From Spirochaetales bacterium (GTDB lineage Bacteria; Spirochaetota; Spirochaetia; DSM-27196; SLST01): 8,093 nt of DNA. Of this stretch, positions 1 to 5,321 are shown one piece after another (the stretch's first letter is position 1; each line of letters begins with the position of its first letter). The stretch is taken from NCBI GenBank assembly GCA_030642995.1, contig DAOWMR010000113.1, positions 1 to 8,093 on the forward strand, written 5' to 3'. The position numbers were made by a program, and so were the translations under genes. The notes below the pieces were generated by a model. It did no database searches, had not been told where the DNA came from, and saw nothing but the letters and a program-made list of their open reading frames with translations.

Positions 1-128
1 ACGAGCAAGCGCTAATTGCCCAGGTCCGCTCGCAATTCTCAATGGGTCGACTCGTGAAACCTCAAGCGAGTCGCTCGGAAAGCTTCGAGGTTTTTCTCGT
101 CGGCACGGGTTATAATTCGCAAAGATGA
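1..128 (+). CDS. rlmE: 23S rRNA (uridine-2'-O)-methyltransferase RlmE/FtsJ, C-terminal fragment
   Basis: This is the last part of a gene that begins left of the window. The frame is read from base 3 and is open for 41 codons to a TGA at 126-128. Its peptide fits the RlmE (FtsJ/RrmJ) C-terminus as I know it from E. coli: a helix ending in VRSQF, then VKPQASRSES, then the final strand FEVFLVGTGY. In the family, the Glu of the last strand is the fourth member of the K-D-K-E catalytic tetrad; here it is encoded at 87-89. RlmE uses SAM to methylate the 2'-OH of U2552 in the A-loop of 23S rRNA and helps late 50S assembly. The stop overlaps the next start as ATGA (125-128), suggesting one operon. 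The SAM-binding Rossmann core lies outside the window, so the call rests on about 40 residues. Confidence 0.78.
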   Translation, partial: EQALIAQVRSQFSMGRLVKPQASRSESFEVFLVGTGYNSQR

Positions 129-904
129 GACGTGTGCTCATGATCTTTGGAACCCTTCTCGTGTTGGCCGCGTGTCAGACCGTGGTGTCGCTGGACGCGA
201 TTCTCGTGGCCGGTCCGGACGAGGACACAGCCACGGTGGACACCATCATCCCGGAGGACGATCCCGACACCGACCCCGCTACGCCCGTCGCCCCAGAGGT
301 GGAGGGCCTCTCCGAACGACAGATCCTCCTGGTCCGGGCGGCCCGGGAAATCGTTGAGACCCAGAGCACGGTGGTTGGGGAAACCACCTACTCGTATGAC
401 TGCAGCGGAACGATTCTGACGGTGTATGCGCATGCCGGTATCTATCTGGTCGATCTCTTCGGTAAGTACAGCGGGAACGGGGTCGCCCGGCTCTACGGGA
501 TCGCGACCGACTACAAGGTGCTCCACACGAGAAACCTGCCCGAACCGGGAGACGTGATTTTCTGGGATAACACCTATGATCGAAATCAGGACGGAGACTG
601 GAACGACCCGCTCACACATGCCGGACTTGTTATCTCGGTCTCGGATGATGGAACCGTGGAATTCCTTCACCACAACTATCGCCGCGGGATTGTGACGGCC
701 AGCATGAATCTGCTCAAACCGGAAATCGACCGGAATGACGAAGGGAGCGAGTTGAACTCGCCCATGCGGATGGCGAGCCAACGCGCATCAAACCCCGATC
801 TCTGGTTGAGCAGTCATCTCTTCAGAGAGTTTGCCTGCATGCATCTGATTCACATTGAGGCGGCCGGTATCGACGGTAAAGAAGTGGTCGCGTCACTCCC
901 ATGA
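125..904 (+). CDS. NlpC/P60-like cysteine peptidase lipoprotein
   Basis: The 259-residue product starts with two arginines, a short hydrophobic stretch and a lipobox LAAC with Cys17, so it should be a lipid-anchored envelope protein. An acidic, Pro/Thr-rich linker (about 28-62) leads to a papain-like NlpC/P60 or CHAP-type domain (about 65-195). The likely nucleophile is Cys93 in YDCSG and the likely base is His165 in THAGLVI, with His182 or His183 in EFLHHNY as possible third residue. The PGDVIFW segment (141-147) before the His is typical of the fold. Such enzymes cut peptidoglycan stem peptides; the actual substrate cannot be read from sequence. A D-rich loop at 152-161 resembles an EF-hand/dockerin calcium loop. 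The start overlaps the rlmE stop (ATGA), and the stop overlaps apbE the same way, so translation is probably coupled. An ATG at 140 would remove the positive n-region and is less likely. Confidence 0.8.
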   Translation: MRRVLMIFGTLLVLAACQTVVSLDAILVAGPDEDTATVDTIIPEDDPDTDPATPVAPEVEGLSERQILLVRAAREIVETQSTVVGETTYSYDCSGTILTVYAHAGIYLVDLFGKYSGNGVARLYGIATDYKVLHTRNLPEPGDVIFWDNTYDRNQDGDWNDPLTHAGLVISVSDDGTVEFLHHNYRRGIVTASMNLLKPEIDRNDEGSELNSPMRMASQRASNPDLWLSSHLFREFACMHLIHIEAAGIDGKEVVASLP

Positions 905-1950
905 GAAGCGCAGCGAGCGTCCTGACGCTGATCGTAACCATCTCCGTTCTCTTCATCGGCTGCGGTGGCAATCCGCCGAAGCAATCCCGCACCGACTTCC
1001 TTCTGGGAACAACGATCACCGTGACCACCTACGGCCGTGTTTCCTCGGACGTGCTGGACTGCGTCTTTGCACGGGTGGGGGAAATTGAACGCAAGATGAG
1101 TACGAGCGAGAAGGACTACTCCGACACCGAACTTCTCCGGGTCAATGCCGCGGCGGGAACCGGAGCGGTGTCCGTTTCCTCGGATACGTTCGCGGTCGTG
1201 AAAGAGGCGCTCGTTTTCTCAGAATCGTCGGGCGGTGCTTTCGATGTGACTGTCCACCCCCTGGTCCGTCTCTGGGCGATTGGGACCGAGGCCGCGGCCA
1301 TTCCCGATCCCGAGCAGTTGTCCGCCGCGCTTACGCTGGTGGACTATCGTGCTGTGCAAATGGACCAGGCCGACTTGTCGATTCTGCTCCCGCAACCCGG
1401 CATGGGCGTGGACGTAGGCGGCATTGCCAAGGGGTATGCGGCCGATGAAGCGGCCCGAATTCTGCGGGAAGCCGGCATCAATTCCGCCCTGCTGGATTTT
1501 GGCGGCAACATCCTCACGGTGGGTCACAAGCCGGATGGATCACTGTGGCGAATAGGCATTCAAGTGCCGGACGCGAGCCGCGGGGAGTTCCTCGGCATCG
1601 CCACGGTGGCAGACCAGTCGGTCGTGACGTCTGGTACTTACGAACGGTTCTTCGAACAGGACGGCGTTCGGTACCATCACATCCTGGACACGCGCACGGG
1701 ATCTCCCGTCCAGAACGGACTTGCGAGTGTCACCGTCATTGCCACCGACTCAATCGAGGCCGATGCTCTCTCCACGGCCGTCTTTGCCCTCGGCCTTGAA
1801 GAGGGATATCTGTTCGCCGAAGCCCTGCCGGATGTTGAGGCAATCATCGTGACCGAGGATAACGGCGTGTACATCACCTCGGGTGTGGATGAAATCTTCA
1901 AGTTGACGAATGAAGACTACGAATTGCGCCGGTTCTCGCAGCCCTACTGA
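901..1950 (+). CDS. apbE: FAD:protein FMN transferase (ApbE), lipoprotein
   Basis: ApbE transfers FMN from FAD through a phosphoester bond to a threonine of extracytoplasmic flavoproteins, with Mg2+. The 349 residues match the usual family length. Visible family motifs in order are LLGTTITV (34-41), FDVTVHPLVRLW (114-125), DVGGIAKGYAAD (171-182), LLDFGGNIL (197-205), SGTYERFF (244-251), YHHILDTRTG (258-267) and ATDSIEADALST (281-292). Asp288 and Thr292 occupy the places of the metal ligands known in the family. The N-terminus is a signal peptide ending FIGC (Cys21); Phe at -3 departs from the usual Leu but fits the relaxed lipobox of spirochaetes. The start overlaps the peptidase stop (ATGA, 901-904) and has no strong ribosome binding site. 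The stop overlaps the convergent FMN-binding lipoprotein gene by 7 bases, and that protein carries a motif ApbE could modify. Confidence 0.95.
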   Translation: MRSAASVLTLIVTISVLFIGCGGNPPKQSRTDFLLGTTITVTTYGRVSSDVLDCVFARVGEIERKMSTSEKDYSDTELLRVNAAAGTGAVSVSSDTFAVVKEALVFSESSGGAFDVTVHPLVRLWAIGTEAAAIPDPEQLSAALTLVDYRAVQMDQADLSILLPQPGMGVDVGGIAKGYAADEAARILREAGINSALLDFGGNILTVGHKPDGSLWRIGIQVPDASRGEFLGIATVADQSVVTSGTYERFFEQDGVRYHHILDTRTGSPVQNGLASVTVIATDSIEADALSTAVFALGLEEGYLFAEALPDVEAIIVTEDNGVYITSGVDEIFKLTNEDYELRRFSQPY

Positions 1951-2867
1951 GCGCAGAACTTGTTCGGCAATGGTACCGATATTCGCGTAGCGAGTATGCG
2001 ATCGGCCAGAACTTGAAATCGATCCGTGGTCCCGGTTGCCCCGGTGACACCGTCCAGGTTTATCCTCTCGCCGGTTTCCGATACGCCGTCCAGCACAAAC
2101 TGCCGCGTCAGCTCCGCGGCGACCCCGGCCGGGGTTAGACCCAGCACGCGCTCGTATGCCTCGGTGGAGACTGGATCGCCGGCTTTCACACTCTCGGTAC
2201 CATCCACCCCGATTCGACGTTCCTCAAACGATGCAGCCGCGACTCCAGCCCCTTCGAAGATAATGACCATCCGCCCTTCCCAGCCAAGCTCATCAGGTTG
2301 GTCATGCCCGACATAGGGTCCAGCGGCCGGGATCACGGCGGTGGTTGCATCTCCGGTCCGCGCCAGCCCGAGGGCCGCGTCGGCGAGAACCCCAAAGAAG
2401 TTTGACCAGGCAATGCGTTCGTCCAGCCCAACCGCCGGGATCTCAAGCGGCAGTTGCTGTCGCGCAACGAGTCCCGCCGCGAGCTGGTCAAGGAGTGCGG
2501 GAAGCTCTGCGCCGGTCTTCAGACGGAATCGCTCATTGTAGTTCTCATCATCGCGGACCAGCATGCCGTCAGCTCCGACCGCCCCGTAGCACACTTCGGT
2601 GATGAGCCCGGCTCGGATACGGAGCTGCAGAAACGGTTGCCATCCATCCGTCCCGGTGTGCGAGTACGAGACAAGGTAGGTTCCGTCTGCATAGACGGTC
2701 ACCCCGGCCGCACTGAGCAAGGCACCCTCGGCAGGCTCGGTCGGTGTGCAGGCCACCAGTAAAGTCAGCACGAGAACGGCGCCCGCGAGCGCGCTTCCCG
2801 CAATCATCACCAGTTGCCGGGCCACGGCCGGTGCGCGGCTGCTAGAACGTCTGAGCATCAACGCCAT
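1944..2867 (-). CDS. Tandem FMN-binding-domain lipoprotein, probable ApbE client
   Basis: I place the start at 2867 (307 residues). The frame is open to 3050, but that part only shadows the upstream gene, and the 2867 ATG has GGAG at 2877-2880. A long n-region with Arg6, Arg7, Arg11 and Arg17, a hydrophobic stretch and lipobox LVAC (Cys40) indicate a lipoprotein. Two related segments follow, about 61-168 and 184-292. Each has a GW-x-(8-10) strand segment, then a helix, and ends in (G/Q)VLAD. The second contains LDGVTGATGTT (271-281), matching the D-x-x-(S/T)-G-A-T motif where ApbE esterifies FMN to Thr (here Thr278). The first has LDERIAWSN there and should not be flavinylated. RnfG, NqrC and PplA-type electron carriers share this domain. 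The role is inferred to be extracytoplasmic one-electron transfer; partners are unknown. It overlaps the NusG domain II gene by 26 bases. Confidence 0.82.
   Translation of the reverse strand: MALMLRRSSSRAPAVARQLVMIAGSALAGAVLVLTLLVACTPTEPAEGALLSAAGVTVYADGTYLVSYSHTGTDGWQPFLQLRIRAGLITEVCYGAVGADGMLVRDDENYNERFRLKTGAELPALLDQLAAGLVARQQLPLEIPAVGLDERIAWSNFFGVLADAALGLARTGDATTAVIPAAGPYVGHDQPDELGWEGRMVIIFEGAGVAAASFEERRIGVDGTESVKAGDPVSTEAYERVLGLTPAGVAAELTRQFVLDGVSETGERINLDGVTGATGTTDRFQVLADRILATRISVPLPNKFCAQ
1992..2687 (-). repeat. Internal duplication of the FMN-binding domain (protein level)
   Basis: Two protein segments align by eye: residues 61-168 (2687-2364) and 184-292 (2318-1992). Shared points are DGWQPFLQLRIRAGLI against LGWEGRMVIIFEGAGV, a following xVGADG against IGVDG, an amphipathic helix, and a closing GVLADAAL against QVLADRIL. 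DNA identity is not evident, so the duplication is old. Only the second copy keeps the flavinylation motif. Confidence 0.6.
2028..2054 (-). other. Predicted covalent flavinylation site in the FMN-binding lipoprotein
   Basis: These bases encode residues 272-280, DGVTGATGT. Family knowledge (NqrC, RnfG, PplA) places the FMN phosphoester on the Thr of the GAT triplet, here Thr278 with its codon at 2034-2036. All positions of the D-x-x-(S/T)-G-A-T motif are kept, in a protein whose gene touches apbE. Confidence 0.8.
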
Positions 2868-3210
2868 CACTCCGTTCTCCGCCTTCCACCCGCACGAACA
2901 CGCGGTTGGGGAGACAGGCGGCCCAGTCGTCGGTGTTCTCCAGCCACCCGGCGGCGATACAGATCTTGTCCCGGCACGGGCTCTCGGTGACCCGCACGCG
3001 GTTCCCATCAATCTCCACAATGGTTTGTCCGATAGGGCCCTCCACTTCAATTATCCGTGGTTTGTTCAGCGGGTAGAGGAACTCGCCGTCATCACTCTGG
3101 ATGCTCACGCCGGTCGGGTCCGCACCATTCCCGTACGCAGAGACGCTCACCCCAACGACGGCCAGTACAGCAACGACGATTGCAACAAAGTCCAGCGGAC
3201 GGAGCTTCAT
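2842..3210 (-). CDS. NusG domain II-containing membrane-anchored protein
   Basis: The 122-residue product has one N-terminal hydrophobic segment (7-26), probably an uncleaved anchor, since no lipobox is seen. The rest should face outwards. The second half has the NusG domain II signature: VRVTESPCRDKICIAAGW (72-89) and AACLPNRVFV (97-106), with Cys79, Cys84 and Cys99. Despite the name, this stand-alone family is not the transcription factor NusG; it lacks the NGN and KOW domains. Its biochemical role is not established. Members often sit beside FMN-binding proteins and Rnf-type genes, and the same holds here: the FMN-binding lipoprotein gene begins inside its last codons. The three Cys could form a disulfide, act as thiols or bind a metal. 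The ATG at 3210 overlaps the channel stop (ATGA, 3207-3210) and is preceded by GGAGAAG at 3222-3228. Confidence 0.88.
   Translation of the reverse strand: MKLRPLDFVAIVVAVLAVVGVSVSAYGNGADPTGVSIQSDDGEFLYPLNKPRIIEVEGPIGQTIVEIDGNRVRVTESPCRDKICIAAGWLENTDDWAACLPNRVFVRVEGGERSDGVDAQTF
2877..2880 (-). promoter_or_regulatory. Ribosome binding site that sets the FMN-binding lipoprotein start
   Basis: On the minus strand GGAG (2880-2877) lies 9 bases before ATG 2867; a second GGAG (2873-2870) is only 2 bases from it. The site is inside the end of the NusG domain II gene, so ribosomes finishing that gene could restart here. It supports 2867 over the open-frame start at 3050. ATG 2858, 11 bases after the second GGAG, is the main rival. 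Confidence 0.55.
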
Positions 3211-4484
3211 TGGCCGGACTTCTCCGCCAACCGTTCAACATCCGAACCGCTCGGCTGCTGGAATACCTGGAGCTCAAACTCCGGGATGACCGCGAGAAGG
3301 TGGTCAAAGATATCTGCCTGTATCCCTTCGTAATTGGCCCACACCTTGTCGGCGCTGAAGACGTAGATCTCAATGGGCAAGCCGGTCGGACCCGGCGGAA
3401 GGTGGCGGATGAGGAAGGTCATCTCCTTGTTGATCATGGGGTGGGAACGCAGGTAGGCCGCAACATAGGCGCGGAAGGTCCCGAGGTTGGTCATCCGACG
3501 GGAGGAGAGAAGGTCGGCTTCATCCAAACCGCGCTCGGCGTTGTATGCGGTAATCTCATCCTGTCGCTGCGTCACGTAGTCACTGATCAGCGCATAACGT
3601 TTGAATCGATTTATCATCTCCAGCGTGCAGAACTTCACGGTACGCAGGTCTATGTTGATTGCACGTTTGATCCGTCTTCCACCGGACTCGCTCATGCCCC
3701 GCCAGTTCTTGAAGCTGTCGGAAACCAACGAATAGATGGGGATTGTCGTGATGGTCTTGTCCCAGTTCTGAACTTTCACCGTCTGGAGCGTCACGTCAAT
3801 CACGTCCCCATCGGCGCCGTATTTGGGCATTTCAATCCAGTCGCCAATACGGATCATCTCATTGGAGCTCAGCTGAACGCCCGCAACCAGGCCCAGGATG
3901 GTGTCACGAAAGACCAGGAGGAGCACCGCGCTGAGGGCGCCGATCCCGCTCAGGATGCCCACCGGCGACTTGTCCAGGATTGTGGTTACGACGAGTACGA
4001 GCCCCACGATGTAGACGAGAATCTTCAGGAGCTGAAGATACCCCTTGATGGGGCGCTGTTTGCTGTGCTTGGAGTGGGTCACGTAGATGTCGTTGATCGA
4101 CTCCAGCACCGCGTCCACAACGAAAACCGCCACGGCAATCATGTATGCAATTGAGCCTCGCTGGATTGCGGTGGTCAGCCACACGATCTCGGGAAAGGCT
4201 AACGGGTTCATGAAGTAGACGACGAGGGCCGGCGCAACGTGGCTGAGTCGATTCAGGACCCCACGGTCATAGATAATGTCGTCCCAACGGGTCCGCGTCT
4301 TTCGGACGACCCGTCGGACTACGGTGGAGATGATCTTCTTTGCGACGAAGTTCGCGAGCAGACTCAAGCCCACGATGACAAAGACAATCGCGACGCGGGC
4401 CAGCACGGTTGCCGGCCGATCACCGAGGCCGAGGATGAGGAACCAGCCTTCTACCAGCGTGGTCGCCGTCCCTTCGCCACCCAT
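3207..4484 (-). CDS. ybdG: Mechanosensitive ion channel, MscS family, YbdG-like
   Basis: The 425 residues are close to E. coli YbdG (about 415). These channels open under membrane tension in the inner membrane and release solutes after osmotic downshock. About five hydrophobic segments are seen: 27-48, 80-97, 109-130, 150-170 and 176-203. The last, rich in Gly/Ala/Ser and followed by FRDTILGLVAGVQL (192-205), corresponds to the pore helix TM3. The beta domain follows, with IRIGDWIEMP (211-220) and the stretch around VQNWDKTITTIPI. The C-terminus has features I associate with the YbdG branch: RRMTNLGTFRAYVAAYLRSHP (about 329-349), FLIRHLPPGPTGLPIEIY and YEGIQADIFDHLLA (385-398). Nine bases separate it from the NYN gene and its stop overlaps the NusG domain II start, so it is in the middle of the operon. 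Confidence 0.92.
   Translation of the reverse strand: MGGEGTATTLVEGWFLILGLGDRPATVLARVAIVFVIVGLSLLANFVAKKIISTVVRRVVRKTRTRWDDIIYDRGVLNRLSHVAPALVVYFMNPLAFPEIVWLTTAIQRGSIAYMIAVAVFVVDAVLESINDIYVTHSKHSKQRPIKGYLQLLKILVYIVGLVLVVTTILDKSPVGILSGIGALSAVLLLVFRDTILGLVAGVQLSSNEMIRIGDWIEMPKYGADGDVIDVTLQTVKVQNWDKTITTIPIYSLVSDSFKNWRGMSESGGRRIKRAINIDLRTVKFCTLEMINRFKRYALISDYVTQRQDEITAYNAERGLDEADLLSSRRMTNLGTFRAYVAAYLRSHPMINKEMTFLIRHLPPGPTGLPIEIYVFSADKVWANYEGIQADIFDHLLAVIPEFELQVFQQPSGSDVERLAEKSGQ
3222..3228 (-). promoter_or_regulatory. Ribosome binding site of the NusG domain II gene
   Basis: GGAGAAG on the minus strand precedes the ATG at 3210 by 11 bases, inside the last codons of the channel gene. With the ATGA overlap it suggests efficient coupled translation. 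Confidence 0.5.
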
Positions 4485-4493
4485 GTTCGGGCC

Positions 4494-5246
4494 CTACCGT
4501 CGTCGCTTATCGCGAATGTAGATCTGCTTCGCCGGCGAGTTCACGCTGGAACGCTCATCGATGGTGAACAGGTCAATAGCCCGTACGAGCTCGCCGAATT
4601 TCTTGTACCCATGGTTTCGAGGGTCGAACTCAGGCGCCTTGTTCACCACAGTCTGTCCAACCGTCCCCAGGTTTGCCCAGCCGGTCTCGTCGGCGGAATC
4701 CTCTGTTGCGTTTCGCAGCAGATTGACGAGCCGTGTGTTGCTCTTCAACTCGCCGGCGGTGGGACGCTTCTGGGGGATGTCATCCTTCTGGTCCCTTTCG
4801 CCTTTCCGGAGGTTCTCGGTGTAGATGAACCGGTCACATGCTCCCACGAACGCCTTGGGGGTCTTCTGTTCGCCGAAACCGTAGACGGTAAGACCAGCCT
4901 CCCGGAGGCGTGCCGAAAGACGAGTGAAGTCGCTGTCACTGGACACAATACAGAAGCCGTCCATGGCCGCGGAGTAGAGCAGGTCCATGGCATCTATGAT
5001 CATGGCGCTGTCGGTCGCGTTTTTGCCCTTCGTGTAGGCAAACTGCTGTATGGGCTGGATTGCATGCTCCAGGAGTTCATCCTTCCACTTCTTGAGCTGA
5101 GGCCCGGTCCAATCGCCGTAGATCCGTTTGACCGTTGCAATCCCGAAGTTTGCGATTTCTTCCAGGAGGCTGTCGATAATGGCAGCCTGTGTGTTGTCCG
5201 CGTCTATGAGCACCGCGAGTCGCTTCTGACCGTCGCTATTTGGCAT
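4494..5246 (-). CDS. NYN-domain protein with C-terminal LOTUS/OST-HTH domain
   Basis: I choose the ATG at 5246 (250 residues), because homology-like sequence begins at RLAVLIDADN. The frame stays open to 5579, but that part lies under the divergent gene. The N-terminal NYN (PIN-like nuclease, LabA/DUF88) domain spans about 8-146. Acidic metal-site candidates are Asp15 and Asp17 with Asn18 in LIDADN, Asp79 in NATDSAM, and Asp104 and Asp106 in SSDSDF; the set looks complete, so RNase activity is plausible. A charged linker (147-165) leads to an OST-HTH/LOTUS RNA-binding domain (about 168-248), recognised by GWANLGTVG, FDPRNHGYKKFGELV and DLF. The tail is basic (DKRRR). The protein should be cytosolic and act on RNA; the target is unknown. 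It is the first gene of the minus-strand operon, and no clear Shine-Dalgarno precedes it. Confidence 0.87.
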   Translation of the reverse strand: MPNSDGQKRLAVLIDADNTQAAIIDSLLEEIANFGIATVKRIYGDWTGPQLKKWKDELLEHAIQPIQQFAYTKGKNATDSAMIIDAMDLLYSAAMDGFCIVSSDSDFTRLSARLREAGLTVYGFGEQKTPKAFVGACDRFIYTENLRKGERDQKDDIPQKRPTAGELKSNTRLVNLLRNATEDSADETGWANLGTVGQTVVNKAPEFDPRNHGYKKFGELVRAIDLFTIDERSSVNSPAKQIYIRDKRRR

Positions 5247-5253
5247 AGTGTCT

Positions 5254-5282
5254 AGACTACGGAAACGGACACGATTGTTCAA
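5254..5282 (-). promoter_or_regulatory. Possible promoter of the NYN/channel/flavoprotein operon
   Basis: Read on the minus strand, TTGAAC (5282-5277) is followed after 17 bases by TAGTCT (5259-5254). The -35 has 4 of 6 consensus bases and the -10 only 3 of 6. The spacing is ideal. Transcription from it would start very near the ATG at 5246, giving a nearly leaderless mRNA, which would fit the lack of a Shine-Dalgarno. The match is weak and chance is possible. Confidence 0.25.
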
Positions 5283-5284
5283 GG

Positions 5285-5310
5285 TTGACAGATGATCACG
5301 CAAGCATAAT
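5285..5310 (+). promoter_or_regulatory. Possible promoter of the prenol kinase operon
   Basis: A perfect TTGACA lies at 5285-5290, and CATAAT (5 of 6 bases) at 5305-5310. The spacer of 14 bases is shorter than the preferred 16-18, so the two elements may not work together. The ATG of the next gene lies 11 bases after the -10, leaving almost no leader, and no Shine-Dalgarno is visible there. The whole divergent gap (5247-5321) shows no other clear signal. Confidence 0.35.
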
Positions 5311-5321
5311 GCTTCTGGTTC

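Noticed and set aside
57..95. Hairpin AAACCTC...GAGGTTT followed by a T-run, resembling an intrinsic terminator
   Set aside because: It lies inside the RlmE C-terminal coding sequence, has an A/T-rich outer stem with a bulge and a partly unpaired interior, and would cut the gene before its stop. Chance pairing is more likely, though premature termination cannot be excluded.
111..116. Perfect TATAAT nine bases before the NlpC/P60 start
   Set aside because: It encodes Tyr-Asn near the RlmE C-terminus, has no good -35 at 16-18 bases and no extended -10 TG. The ATGA overlap points to read-through from rlmE instead.
2868..3050. N-terminal extension of the FMN-binding protein to an ATG at 3050
   Set aside because: It lies almost wholly under the NusG domain II gene in another frame, is low-complexity and basic/Pro-rich, and would bury the lipoprotein signal.
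3057..4154. 365-codon plus-strand frame opposite the channel gene
   Set aside because: It is the mirror of a confident MscS-family gene in GC-rich DNA. The product is rich in His, Arg, Gly and Val without domains, as shadow frames are.
4239..5255. 338-codon plus-strand frame opposite the channel and NYN genes
   Set aside because: It spans two real genes on the other strand, and its translation shows no recognisable fold or signal.
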